Positions 14,401 to 29,400 of a stretch of 64,000 bases of DNA are shown here, piece by piece. Every line of letters begins with the position of its first letter. Positions within the stretch are counted from its first letter, which is position 1. This DNA comes from Pelecanus crispus. Lineage: Eukaryota; Chordata; Aves; Pelecaniformes; Pelecanidae. The position numbers were made by a program, and so were the translations under genes. Under the pieces are notes generated by a model. It was not told the DNA's origin. It saw only the letters and a program-made list of their open reading frames with translations, and made no database searches. The DNA lies in assembly GCF_030463565.1 (NCBI RefSeq), contig NC_134648.1:73982513-74046512 (forward strand), read 5' to 3'.

Positions 14401-17400
14401 TAGCAGAATTAAAAGCTTGCCATGCGCCAGCACGGCGTCTGTGCAGCGCACCGAGGTCGCTTGCACCCCGAAAGGAGCAGCCTCTGCCTCCTCCCGCACG
14501 GGCCCCCGCTGAGACGCCTCGGCTGCCCTCCACACCTTCGAGGGGACCAAGCGAGGTGCCTTAACCAGCCCCAGGGGGGCAAGGCTCCGACCCGGCCCTG
14601 GCTGTTGTGCAGGCTGGACCGATCTGATCTATAGCACTAACAGAATCGAAAAATCAATTTTTCAAAAAAAGTTCAGATTCTCTAACAGCACCGCTTTTTA
14701 GAGAGCACACCGATAGTCAGACACCAAAGGCGTGGGCTGCAAATGAAAAGCATTACACAGGAGCGAGGCGCAAATACGTCTGATGAGGGACTTAACGTTT
14801 TAGTGATAGTTTTTGTTTCTTAAGGCAGCACAGAAATAAAAAGACATCTCCAAAGTAACATGCACTGACTTACGATACAGTTAGAATCCATGTACCTTTG
14901 TCTTGCTGACAGTTATTTAACCCTAAAAATTGTAAATCAGAGTCCACGCTACCACTCTTCCCACGTGTCTGTGTGTATCCGAGCGTTCCACATTTCCCTG
15001 AAATTTGCGGCTGATGAGAGCCCATAGCACCTTTCAAAAGAAAAACACAAATAACTAGATAAATACTTAACATACGGCATTCAATGAAAAATATACAACA
15101 ATCTGTAACAGTGAATTAAGATGCCGTCTAACTTCCAGTGTAAAATACAACTCCTTTGAAAGTATTTAATCCAAGAGTTTCTAAGCAACCTCACAGTACC
15201 GTTCACAGGCACAAACTGGGAAAATGGCTGGCCGTTCTTCCAGGGCACTTTTCCAACTCTGAGAACGGCATGGGGGGTCAAAAGGAAAACCCAAACCAAC
15301 GACCTCTTCGAATACATGACAATAAAAGGAAGACAACACCTCAACACCCCAAAATGCAGTGAGTTTCTTTAGTGATGTCACTCCCAGCACAGCAGTGAGG
15401 AAACCTGGCATGCCACGCATGTCAGGGCTCCCCAGACAAAGCCGAGAACGTAACCTACTGCCAAGTGAAGAGAATAAATCAGGCCTGGTCTTGCCCAGTC
15501 TTTTCACATGCCTCTTAGCTATTAAGATACGAATCACTGAGTCTACATTGCTTGCATAAATTAAGTGGAGCGCTATACCTCCAATCTTCTACAGACCTGG
15601 TTTTCAAAAACATTTCTCAGTTTTTAAAACAATCTTTAAAGCTCACTCTTCCGACAGCTTTCTACAAAAAAAAAAAAAGCAAAAAAGAGAAAATATGCAC
15701 ATCTAGAACAGATACGCACTGCTCTGCTCTCCTGAACAGCCAAAATAATAAGTAAGTAATAATAAAACACAAATACGACCTTCCCAACGTGTTGTCCAGT
15801 TCACAGTATTTCAGACCCTGCCGCCGCTATCAGCTAACTCTTGGCAGCATACCTTTCACGGTAACAGCTGCTATTCTGGCCAGCAACGTACTCCTGCTCA
15901 AAAGTCAGTAAAATTCTGTGTCTCCTTTTAATTTACTGCTTTATCTGCAATTCATATTGCATTTTACAGCATGAAAGAATGTTGGCTGAATTACTCTGTT
16001 GCTGATCGACGTGGTACTTCTCTTTCTTAATTCCACAAAAGCAGCAGACAGCTCTGTATTTCAGGGATATCCCGCGTCCTTTTGTTCAACACATCTGTTC
16101 GCACAACCACGCTATTTCTTTTTGGTCTCGCTGTCTGCAAAAAAAGCTGATTACAAACTCCGTTGGGTCTATCTAAAGTACTGAAAATCTGTGTGTGTGT
16201 GCGGCAGGGCTGGAAAACAGCAGGTTAAGTTTTGAGATGGCGCACGCTTCTCCAGGAGCACGGACGGGACTGCTGCCGCTTGCTTCAGCTGGAGGCAGAG
16301 CCCTGTGCCTAGCACTCAGCTCCTTGTCGTAAATGAAAATAAGTACAAAACACATGATCAACAAACGATAAACCATACCCATGCAGCTACAAATTTACAC
16401 TCAGGTTCTTCTAAATCTATTTTGTAAACGGCAGATCAAACACTTTTCTGTGTTAATACTTACCAGCACAAACAGAAGAATGCTCAGAGTTAAAATCTAT
16501 ACTATTCTGAAATAAACTCCTTGAAGGTCTTTTTCTACTAAAAAGTAACTCATCACTGACTGGTACTCCTTGAGAGGGCCATAACTTTGGAGAATGAAGA
16601 AAATCATTGGATGTAGAGAACTGCAGGAAAAAGGAAAATAAAGAAACATCCATGAGTGTGAAATGAATGCACAACCCTTTTCTGTACAAACAGCGGAATT
16701 ACCCGCGTAAATTTGGCTCTTGACAATAAAGCTACACAAACCACTGACAGTATGTCAGGAGAGAATTGCCAGAAAATAAAGGTTTTTCTTCTCTATCACT
16801 TAGACAATGAAAAGCAAGAGTGTGCACGTGAGCTGTGCCTTTCACCCGCAGAAACAAATGGGATTCATCATGCGTATGTCCGCAGATAATGCCTACTGAA
16901 TGAAGAGAGCAAAAAGCAGGAAAGGCTCCTACCAAAAAAAGAAGAAAAAGCAGACACCCAGGCTGGCGACCGCGGGCCAGAGCAGAAGCTCCGGGTGCGG
17001 CTGTCCCAGCCCAGGCAGCATGGCCAGCTCATCGGTCCAAAAATTCAGATCCTTCACACAAAAAACATGCGAGAATTTTTTAAAACCTTAAAATGTAGCA
17101 CAGAGCACGGTGGCTCATCAATACAAACTGCCAAAACTTCCCTGGTTAGTAAAAGGCAGCTGATTTTTAAATGCAAAATATTTTGATGAACGTTTTCTTT
17201 TCCCAGCTCTCTGATACTTTAAGTATTTTAAGCATTAGAAAGCACTTTAGTTGGTTTCCAGTTCTCACTCTGACACAGGTTGACACTGTTGCCACTGAAG
17301 GGAAAAAAACCCAACACAACAAACTGGTAGAGAGCTGCACTAGGCATCAGCTTTAAAAATTAAACAGTAACGTTCTGAATTACGTGCATTAAGCTATGCA

Positions 17401-20400
17401 AGCGTTTAAACAGATATCAGCTACTTGAGGTGTGAAAAAAGCATGCTTCAGATTTAGTCTAAAAGCTGTATTTGGTAATATCAGCACCTTAGATTTAGTC
17501 TAAAAGCTGTATTTGGTAATATCAGCACCTTGTAATGAGAATCAGTTATAGCTGAAGGAAATATCTGAATAATATACTTAGCAAAGAAAAGATCATGCTT
17601 TAAACAAAGGTTTCTTGCTTTCTGATTTAATCAGTAAAATCAGTAATTTGAATTATTTCCAGGCTCTATTAAGTCTGCTGTCTCCTTTCACAGACAAGGC
17701 TCCGCTCAGAGGCCTGAGCAGAAATGGAAATATTTATTCAGTATTGGAAAGAACAGCATCACATGAAGCCTAAAAACCTCCTTTACTCAATATACTGGTT
17801 GTGTGAATGGAGAATATGTCGTCTAATACATACATAGTACATTCATTTATAAAAACACGTCTTTTTTCATTTCACCGAAGACCTCAGCTCACCGCAAAGA
17901 CGGATTTTGAAACGGGGAACGCCGCACAACCCCTTGCGCTACGGAACCGCAGCTCCCCATCAGCCCGCCGTTCCGCCTCTGCCCGGCTCCCGCGCCGCGT
18001 TCGACGCGCAGGAGCCCACCGGCGGCACGCCCGGCACGCCCGGCACGCCCGCCGGGGCCACGGCACGGCCCGCCGACCCGGAGCCGACGGCCAGCTCCCG
18101 GCTCCGCTCGATGTCCCGGGCACCACGACAAATGGCGCGGCAATTCAACAGAGTGCAATGTCGTGATAGTTCAACGGCCGGGTCAAATGAACAGCGGCTA
18201 AATGCCGTGATTTGGCAGCTTGATGCTTGGTAGGCTGAATTTAATACCGAATTTAACACTGCGATGGGGTTTCACAAGAGCATCGCAAAAGAAAGCACGG
18301 CCAGAACTTAAAGCTTGAAGCGGCACAGTCACAGTCACAGTCACTGTTTAACATCTCCATCAATGACACAGACAGTGGGATCGAGGGCACCCTCGGCGAG
18401 TTTGCAGATGACACCAGGCTGAGTGGTGCGGTTGACACGCCAGAAGGAGCAGATGTCACCCGGAGGGACCTGGGCAAGCTGGGGAGGTGGGGCTGTGTGA
18501 CCCTCATGAGGTCCAACAAGGCCAAGGGCAAGGTCCTGCACCTGGGACGGGGCAGCCCCCGGTATCAGCACAGGCTGGGGATGGAGGGATGGAGAGCAGC
18601 CCTGCGGAGAAGGGCTTGGGGGTGCTGGGGGTGAAAAGCTGGACACGAGCCGGCAATGTGCGCTGGCAGCCCAGAAAGCCAACCCCACCCTGGGCTGCAT
18701 CCCCACAGCGTGGGCAGCGGGGCGAGGGAGGGGATTCTGCCCCTCTGCCCCGCTCTGGGCAGACCCCCCTGCAGCCCCACGCCCAGCTCAGGGCCCTCAG
18801 CACAGGACACGGAGCTGCTGGAGCGGGGCCAGGGGAGGCCACAGAAATGCCCCGAGGGCCGGAGCCCCTCTGCTGCGGGGCCGGGCTGGGGGGGCTGGGG
18901 GTGCTCAGCCTGGAGAGGAGGGGGCTGCGGGGAGGCCTGAGTGCGGCCTGGCAGCGCTGAGAGGGGCTGCAGGAAGGGGGGGGCAAGCTTTAGCAAGGCC
19001 TGTTGGGACAGGACAGGGAGTGATGGATTTAAACTAAAGAAGAATAGATTTAGACTGGACATAAGGAAGAAATGTTTTACAGTGAGGGTGGTGAGGCACT
19101 GGCACAGGTTGCCCAGAGAGGCGGTCGATGCCCCATCCCTGGGAACATCCCAGGCCAGGCTGGACGGGGCTCTGAGCACCCTGGGCTGGTTAAAGCTGTC
19201 CCTGGCACTGCAGGGGCTGGGCTGGGGGGGCTCTGAAGGGCCCTGCCCACCCAAAGCATTCCATGATTCCATGATACTTCTCACAAGATGAGTAGCGTGG
19301 CTATGAGCACACTCTAATTGTTTTTAAATCTTTATATTTACTTTCTCACGCAGTATCTCAAAAATAGAATTTTTTATGGTTACGGAATACAGACAAAAAA
19401 CGTTAAGAGTGTCAACAAAACCTTCAGGTCCCTTCCAAGTAAAGAGGATGCACAACACGTCAGCGAGATATACATACAAGCCAAGAGAAATTAAATCTCC
19501 ATACCCTGCCAATGAGAATGCTCTTGAAAAAATAAACTTCACAATTTAAACTTTTAAATTACATATTTCTTTTTCTGCTCCCTCTAAGACTGCCCTCTCC
19601 CCTTAAAACCAAAAAAAATAACTCACACACAGTACCTGTTAGCAGTAAATAAATAAGCGAAGCGGCAATTTGCCTGTATTTCCATTTAGTGCTTTAAAAA
19701 ACCAACCAGTTCCCAAGGTACACAGCTACGTGGACACAGGCTCTTGAATGAAACAGCTTCACTGTTCCTGGGAAGGGTTTTGTGGTTAACAAAAATGGCA
19801 AACTTTTTGTCTTTACTTACAGAAACGCACGTTCCAATTTACTGTTCTGCACTGCATTTCTCGTGCTCCACATTCAGCAGATGTGATTGAAGTCATCCAC
19901 ATAACAAGTCAACGTCTCGCGTGTGCAGCATTTTAAGCAAATCCACTGAAATGCTCCAAAGCTTAGAACTTTACATAAAATCTTCCTCCCTGTAAGCCAG
20001 TGCTAATGCAGGATTGTACTTTTTAATCAGCCTGCAGGGATTAGGCTCACTTAAAATATTTGTGGGCAATGGCTTAGTTCAAAGCATAGGACAGGGAGAG
20101 AAGACTTAGGGAGCCTCGATACAAAATGGATCATCCGAATCCCATTTTTAATGGAAGATGGCAGCAGGAATCCCGCAGGTATGAAATGCTCCAGCAAGAC
20201 CAGAGCAGGAAATACAAAGTTTTGCAAAGAATAAGAAACACGTTCCGATTGCTGGATATACAGTAAGAGCAATGACTTAAATCACAGCAGTAGCACCAGT
20301 AAGACTCAGCGCTATGCTGGCTTTTTGTCAGCCGGGTACCCTGAGGGACGCGAGTTTTACTTTAGAAATGAGGAAAAGAACAGCAGCCAAAGGGGTGAAG

Positions 20401-23400
20401 TGGTTTGTTCCAGGTTATTACAAGTCGGGTAAGACAAGAGATGAGACCTCGTCATTCCTGCTTCTGCGGTCTGCTTGCTAGAAAACATCATTTTCAATCT
20501 ACATATCTTTCAGTCCATGAATAAATGTGCTACTGGTACAAAGTACTTACGCCCTATTTTTCCCTACAGACAAAGCAATATATGCAGAAGGAGCAAATTA
20601 CGCAGTGCTGACACGAGGAGACAACTTTGCTCAGTTGTTCCAATCCCAGCTACAGGAATAAGAACTGTCTGCTTTCTTGTATGCAAATTATAATTACAGC
20701 GATTATAAATTTGCTAAACGCAGGCATGCAGGGTGGTGGCAAATAAATGCAAATCTAAAGCTGCCTGATTTTTCACTGAATTAGATGCCAGGTCTTGGCG
20801 AAGGGATTTCTCAAAAGGTTTCAGCTTCATTTAAATTCCACTAATACCACCAATGTCAGAAAGTATTTGAATCCACCCCCCAGAAGAAATACTAACTTGG
20901 TTGCCCAAGTGCGGCCCTTGGGAGTCACCCATCGCTGACAGATGCTCCGCTCCTACGTTCCCTTCCCGGCTGCGCAGCCGCACCGGCTGAGACGAAAGGT
21001 CCTGCACAAACCAGCAGCCATCAACACCACGCTCCCAGGGAAGAGATCAAGCACAGCACAAATGCCCCATGCTATCTCCCCAAAATCATAGAATCATAGA
21101 ATCGTTTAGGTTGGAAAAGCCCTTTAAGATCATCCAGTCCAACCATTAACCTACACTACAAAGCCCACACTAAACCAATCTAGGGTAGACCAGACTGAAC
21201 CATGTCCCCAAGTGCCACCTCTGCCCGTTTTTTGAACACTTCCAGGGGTGGGGACTCCCCCACCTCTCTGGACAGCCTGTTCCAATGCTTGACCACCCCT
21301 TCCGTAAAGAAATTTTTCCTAATTTCCAACCTAAACCTCCCCTGGCGCAGCTTCAGCCCATTTCCTCTCGTCCCATCACTAACTACGTGGGAGAAGAGCC
21401 CAACACCCCCTCCCTGCCCCCTCCTGTCAGGCAGCTGTAGAGAGCGATGAGGTCTCCCCTCAGCCTCCTCTTCTCCAGGCTGAACACCCCCAGCTCCCTC
21501 AGCCGCTCCCCACCAGCCCTGTGCTCCAGACCCTGCCCCAGCTCCGCTGCCCTTCTCTGGACACGCTCCAGCACCCCAATGTCCTTCTTGTGCTGAGGGG
21601 CCCAAAACTGGACACAGCATTCCAGGTGCGGCCTCACCAGCACCGAGTACAGGGGCACAATCACCTCCCTGCTCCTGCTGGCCACACTGTTCCTGACACA
21701 AGCCAGGATGCTGTTGGCCTTCTTGGCCACCTGGGCACACTGCTGGCTCATGTTCAGCCGCTGTCGGCCAACAGCCCCAGGTCCTTTTCGGCCAGGCAGC
21801 TTTCCAGCCACTCCTCCCCAAAATACTCTCCCAGCCTCCAGAAAAACCACGGCTCGCGTCCCAGAGACTGCCACCTCCACTCGCAATGAAAGGACAGCTT
21901 GTACTACACGGACAGATCAACCTCCGCGTCCCTTTAATCCTCGTTATCGCCTGTGGAAAACAAAGAGTACTTGCTTCATCAAACTAATTTCAGACATCAT
22001 TTGAACACTCACTAAGGTCTTCATAAAGTCCAGCTATGTTAGGTTAATGGTTGGACTGGATGATCTTAAAGGTCTTTTGCAACCTAAACCATTCTATGAT
22101 TTTATTAAGTTCTCTGGCTGTCAGAGCAGCACGTAAATGGAGAATTGCACACGCATTGCCCGACAGTGAAGTTATATGAAATTGCGTGTAGTTTGTGTGT
22201 ACTTTATAACATGGCTTAAAATCACAGAATCACTTAGGCTGGAAAAGACCTTTAAGATCATCGAGTCCAACTGTAAGAAGAAACTTCAGTAAAATGTGCA
22301 AATGCTCTTCCTTCCCCCCCAAGGGCACTGCTTCCACCAGCAGGTCCCGGGGCCCACAACATATACGTTTCAGGGGAAAAAACAGAGGTAACTCTTACCC
22401 TGCAATAATTCTTAGGCACGCTATGTTTTACATACAGCACGCTAAATTTTCGAGGTACACACGGGAAGGCTTAGCTACCAAAAGATCAACGAGGAACTCC
22501 CAGCACACTATTAGCTGATTTTGTAGCAACCAGTTTGTTCTTCATGTTTTCAGCAGGGCAGGGGAGCTAGTAAGGTCTACAGAAGAAGTAGCATTTAGTT
22601 TTTTAAAAAGTGCTTCTGTATCCCAAACTGCAGATAGCGTTTTTGCTGTGACAGCTTACTTAGAATCATAGAATAGAATCATAGAATCATAGAATGGTTT
22701 AGGTTGGAAAAGCCCTTTAAGATCATCCAGTCCAACCATTAACCTACACTGCCAAGTCCACACTAAACCAATCAAGGGTAGACCAGACTGAACCATGTCC
22801 CCAAGTGCCACCTCTGCCCGTTTTTTGAACACTTCCAGGGATGGGGACTCCACCACCTCTAAATAAATTGGAATTACAGAAGATGAGAGTTAAAAAGGGA
22901 ACAGGAGATTGCTAGTGCAGTGTTCTTAAACTCATTTGTGTGACCTCTCAAGAACGGCACAAGCTGGGAAACCACTGGAAAATGCAACAAGTTTGGTCAC
23001 AGCAGGCTAATTTCCATTACTTAACGTCAGCACCCAAAAGACCTACTGGTCTTGATCATGTCAAGTCCTAAAGAAAACAACATAAACGCTTATTTCAGAA
23101 TAGGATCTGGTCTGGTTCAGATTGGAATTGTTTACACTTTCCAAGGCTAATCCCAAGGAAGGGGAGCAGACAGAGCACATCAGTATCTCCAGAAAGAGAA
23201 CTCTCACTTCAGTGACTTCAGACAACTTTATCCAGTGTATTTATAGGTAACAAACTGAACCTCGTGAGCCTGGCTCTGCCAGCTCAGAATTAGAAATGAA
23301 CAGGACCTTACTGAAATACAAAGGAAAATATTCACGGGGTTATACACTTTATTACCACCCTGTGTTGATTTCCTATCTCTAGCAAGCAAAGTGTTCCTCT

Positions 23401-26400
23401 GATGCTGTTATAAGGCTCCTGTAAGTATACGCTTCAGAATGTAAAACTGCAGGTACTTAAAAAAAAGAACAAAACAATTACCCTTTTATTAATTTAGCTA
23501 GGAACCAGAGAAGCTTCAGCCTCCTGCTGCAAGCTTGAGTGGTGACAGCAACTGTCCCATGCAAGGAGGAGGTCAGGCTACTCAAATTTGGCTTTAAAAG
23601 GCACCAGAGTCATAGGCAGAGTCTGTCCTGTAGCTCTGACAGATGTGCGCAGCTGCCAAGAACGAGAAGCGTAGAAGCACAGATAATTATGCTTTATTTG
23701 ATGAACTCAGGTTTGGCTTTCAGAAGGAAAGAAAAATGGAACGCTGAGGTGCTGTGAACAACTATTAAGCCGTAACGCTTCAATTTCAGTGTATAAAGCA
23801 CTGAAGCGTGAAATCGTCCACTTTAACCGAAGGATACTAGTTGTCAGAAGTAAGACCCACAGCTTAAAGACTGGTATAAATGTTTTATTTAATGAGCTTT
23901 TTAAGGGGTGTGTGCTGCATACCCCATGAGTGCCACGTTTTGTAAGCACACCTCAAGGCAGAACACGGCTGAGCTTCGTCACTGGTGCCGGCTCCCTTTC
24001 CAGCAAAACCCCGTGCCTGCCTGACCGACTCCAAGTCTGCAGCATCGGAGCAAGGCGGCTCCTCGGGTGACCAACCAGTCCTGCTGCACTCACCGCTTCT
24101 CTCCGGGCCTTTGGAGGCACTCTCTGGCTCCGAAAGAGACAGCTGGAGGCACCGGTGTCCTGAGAAAGGCCCCGCAGTGTTTACCTATCAGTCACGTTTT
24201 CTTCTGCCATTAGGACTAGGGAGAAGACTCCGAGCGCAGAACGAGGGCATCCCCTGGAAGTCGAGGGGGTGGCAGTTCAAGCATCTCTCACTGTAGAGCC
24301 TTTCACTATGGGGTTTGTAAGGTTGACGATAACTACGGTCTCATGCAAACTTTCAATCATTGGAACAGGCTGCCCAGAGAGGTGGGGGAGTCCCCATCCC
24401 TGGAGGGGTTCTAAAAAATGGGCAGAGGTGGCACTTTGGGACATGGTTTAGTGGGCATGGGGGTGGTGGGTTGATGGTTGGACTGATGATCTTAGAGATC
24501 CTTTCCAACCTTAATGATTCCTAGTTTTGCCTTCATTAAAAATAATCCACCCACCAAGCCAGGAAAGATGAAATTAATTACTACTCTCCCCTTAATTGGT
24601 TTAGAGGTGGACTTGGTAGTGTAGGTTAATGGTTGGACCTGACGATCTTAAAGGTCTTTTCCAACCTAAACGACTCTATGATTCTAAACCTCACCTTAAT
24701 TGGTTCAGTGGTGGACTTGGTAGTGCCAGGTTAATGGTTGGACTTGATGATCTTCAAGGTCTTTTCCAACCTAAACGATTCTATGAATCTATAAATTAAG
24801 AGCAACCCTGTGCCTGCCTCTCTAGCGTCAAGCTAACCATCATTAGGTGGCGATACCTCCGCTGCCATGCACGTCACCACAGTCACACCCGGACTTTGCG
24901 CTGTACAGAACCGCGCTGTGCAGGACGGACACGCTTGGTTATGTCGGCAGTGTGGTCAGATCGCCCTTCTGAATCCTGCAGCATAGCGGGCAACTGTACG
25001 TTTACAGATGGGTACGCAACAAAATCACGGGACTTCAGAGGCTACAGGGAAATGTTTCATCAATAACCCAATTTAACATCACTGACAGAAGCTGAGTTTA
25101 GACAAACCCTTGAAGGCAACGTGTTTTATCTACATTACATTTTCAGTACACATTAACTTACACATGTTTTACTTCACATCTTATCTGATCAGGAAAGTCT
25201 AGACATGGCCTTGGACAATCACTGTGTGACATGACCTAAAAATACTAGTAGAAAAACAACTTTAAACATTGAGCTAATTTCCTGCATCCTTTCAGCCACA
25301 GAATGACTCCAAAAGTTAATTTTTAAGCAAATTCATTTCAAAGGAATGTCTGAATTAATAATTAATTTTTTACATTTCCATGAACATGTCGACTGCCCGA
25401 ATTTTACGCATGATACACCTTACTGAAAACAGTTAAGAAGAGATACAGGGCTAACTTACTTTCCCACCCACATACTTTGATTGCTAAATGCCCCAAGGAA
25501 AACAGCTTTATTTATACAGCTTATGGCAATCTCTCTCAGTTAACAAGGAACGTCTTCAAGTCCAGGAAACGCTGTCCAAATTTGCTCATCCCAGTGTGCC
25601 TTAAGTGAAAACGCAGTTCACCTACTTGCACCGAAGATACATACACACCATGGGATAAAAGCAGTTTCGTGGCACGGATGTAACAAAACAAGTACCACTG
25701 AGAAGCCAGCAAATACTGTACCAAAAATCACAAAGCCAGATAAAAAGATGTCCCCTGCCCTGGAGAGGTTTATAATCTAACCTTACTGTTACATGTGTCT
25801 GAAAAGACAAATGGTCAGGATGTGAGGACCGGGTAACAAAGCTGTCAACCTACAGCAATCGGATAAATATTTCAATACTTAAACCACCGTGCTGTTTAAA
25901 TTTCCATTACAGTAAACGTGGGTCTAGCCAATAGGGCTCAAAGTCTCAAAAACAATTCATCCCATGCTAAATTAGGCCCTCGGTCACAAAGACAGCTCCC
26001 TGGACTCTGCTGCCTGCACAGACTCTCCATTGATGATGGGGCTGCTCAAGCAATCACCGTGTAGGTAACTAAAATGAATCCCTGCTCTTTTTCTCCCTTA
26101 CACACAATGACGAGCAGCCTTACCTCCTAATAAAAAGCCTCCCTGACGTACTTCTTTTTTAAACAAGGCTGTTCCTTTCCCTCACAGAGGGCAAAGATGC
26201 AGTCGCTACATTAAATCATGCTCTTGTCTTTCACAGGAGCACCGTTACGGCCAGGCTTTGTCTTTACAGAAATCACAGTAAAAAGGAATCATCAGAATTT
26301 GAAAAACTGAGTGCCACCACTAAATCTGAGTGACAAACAAGTGCCACCAGCACCAGTTAAACAACTGCTACTGGAGAGACAGATACACGATGATTGCAGC

Positions 26401-29400
26401 AGCCTACACGGACTAAATTGGTACAAGACTGTACAGAGAAACAAAGCTACTCCTTGAGCCAGGGTCAACTTACACTTGACTTGATATGTCTTGAAAGAGC
26501 TTGGCAGGCGGGCAGCTGTTCATCCACAGCAATTTTTAAAACCACAGCTCCCAAAAGCCACTTGAAGGGTAGTTGTAAAACCTTACGTCTGCCAGTAGCA
26601 CGCTCTTCTTCACCGCGCGCTGGCAAAGAAACAGTCTGCATTTTCACATGGGCTGAAACACATTTTTCAAACCCACTGAATGCAAAATATTAGCTGCTGT
26701 ATTCTATCAGCCTTCAGGTGTCTATAACTATGGCAACACCGCTTTTGACATTGTTCTCATCAGGTGAACCACTACCACTAAAGCAAGCTGGCAACGCAGG
26801 CGTAATTTGGGTACCACGTTCATCTCCGTCCAAGTCAGAATTGGCAACTTTCAGATTCTATCAAACGTGACATCAAATGTTATTCTTGTCAGTACTCACC
26901 TGCACATAAGCAAAAAGCTATGTGGAGAGGAGTTATACGTCAATGTAAAATGAATTCTGGTTAACTGGAGGTTTCTGGTTACTCAGACGTCTTTCAAGGA
27001 AAAGTGCACAGGGAGCATTAACATGTTTCCTTTGGTAGAGCGCAACTGATGAAGTCTTCAAATTCTGACACCTCAAAGTCATCGATCTGCTTTCTACCAA
27101 CTTAAATAAGCAAGATGACAACATGAAATGGAAGTGAGAGGCAAACAGAACAAGTCAGAAAGCAGAGGGAAGAGACAGGAACGAACAGAATCTCTAGGAG
27201 GCACAGCATGTCTCAGAAAAACAGTCATTAGATGCAAAGAAAATAGTTCTTATTAAAAAGGAATAAACACAGTATGCGACAAACAGGATTTTCTCCCTGT
27301 AGGAGTATTTTCATTACCACCTACTGCATGCTATGTGACAGCAGCAAAAGCAAAGCAAGACTGGTTATCTTCACAGCTTGAGTCCCCACATAGCAGCAAA
27401 GGAAGAGCTGGGAAAGTAACGTGCACCGATAGTCGCAACCAGCTCCTGTTCAGAGCAGTGCTTTTACCGAATAAAGGCCGAAACTGATTCTGTCCTAATT
27501 CTGCAAAAGCAGATGGCACAAACGTAAGTTCTACATCTGTTCATAAGCAGGAACAAAGTGACATACTTGGCATAACACACGAGGATGTAAGAATAAAGAT
27601 GATCACAAGAGGAAAAAGTCAATTTAAACTTGAAAGTTTTGCATGATGTTGTGTCATTGGAAAAGTCTTCCAAGGAGAAAAGAAGAAAACCAGTCATCCC
27701 ACAGCGATTCACTCACACAGACAAACATTGGGAGGATGAAGAGACAAGCCAAGATGTAGGAAGTCAATCTGAAGGTCTTTCCATTTTCTCCTGTTAGGCT
27801 TTACACGTGGGAGGTAACTAGCTCTCTTACACGGAGCTTCCTGCAGTCTGCTTATGATTTGCCCACCCCTGAGAGTAACACTATAGGCAAAACCAAAAAC
27901 CCACACACACGCCCTTAGCGCTCCAGATGCCCGGCAGTTAGGTTGGTTCTCATCCCAATATTATGAGATGGGATTTACGCCCATGAAGTTCATCCTGCAC
28001 ATATAAAAATGCACACAGTCTAAAAAACTTTTATCATATTAGTATCAAGGATGTTGCCGAGTAAACAGAGTACCTCACTGACTCACTTGAAGCCACGAGC
28101 ACGTAGCTACTTGCCCAGGTCAAACGTAACTTTAAGTTCACACCATTTCTAAATGCGCTTTACATATGCAACAAAACAGAAACCATAAATTAATTGATTT
28201 CTCTCCTTCTCTCCGGGTTTGGAAACTTTGGGCATTTCTCCAATTTACAGGGATAAAAACAACCGCATGTACAAAAAGGTTAAAAAAACCCCTGAACCAT
28301 TTCCACAGCACCTAACTGTGACCTGGAGAGAGGGCTGTCTCAGGCGCAGGGCCTTCCACCATCCCAAGCAAGAGCCAGGCTTTGGTGCATGTGCTGGCTT
28401 GCGTTTTGGTCGCAGTCTACAGAAAAACACCAACCCAGCCAGCAGCAAACAGCCGTACAGAACTCTGTACTGAGCTGCCTAGAGAATCTGGCAATTAACT
28501 ATTATTTCTACAAGTTGTATTAGTTAATACCAAAAAGCTGTTTCAAGAAGAAAAACCTTCTTCCTCTAGAGGTGTTTCCTACATAACTTGTTGTCCAGAC
28601 CCTATTTGTTTTGCAGATAACCCAAGGGAGCGTAGTTGCCTGATTTATGACCTCAAAAAGATACAGATCTCTTTAGTAGAAGTCTGAATAAAAGTAATAC
28701 ATACACCAAGGAAGGACACGAGCGTGTGTGCATACAAGTATATACATGGATTTCATGGTTTTTACACTACAATAATGTTAACTCGGGTTTCTTTTTATTA
28801 AGAGACTTTATAAGAAGCTAGCCTTCCAAAGCAGCACTGGTCATGACCTCATCCAATACAGGAACAAGTTACTAAGCAACTAAGAATTAAATTCTGGCTA
28901 CGTAAACATGGTAGCGAGGAAGTCTATTCCATACAGCTTTTGATTTTCTAAAAAGATCTACTCGCTTAAACTCACTCATTGGAGATCAAGTTATGATAAA
29001 TTAAAAAACCCAAACCCAATGGAAAAAAAAAAAAAAAAACAGAAGAAAACAACAGAAAAAGAAAAAAAACACAACAGGAAAAAAACCAACAACAGAAAAC
29101 CCACCACAGACAGATACACCCCCCAGATCTAAAACGCACGGATGGTATCCAAAACAGATGTCACAGAACAGAACCACTGCCAAAGTAAAAGGGATCTGAA
29201 GTATTTTTCAAAGGTTCCTTCCCTTTGCAGCTGCCGCCATGGTCAGAAGTGGTAAGATCAAAACTTGGGTCAGTCAGAACCGCTATTTCAGCCTGACCTA
29301 TATTTTTCCTAGCCGAATCGGACTGAGGAATAAAAGCCACACAGACGTTTGGCAACCCCCAGGTTTTATTACAGGTCAGTACGCTGCCAACAAAGCACTG

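Noticed and set aside
21180..21920. A 246-codon open frame on the minus strand as a host gene
   Set aside because: It is the degraded C-terminal part of CR1 ORF2 with frame breaks.
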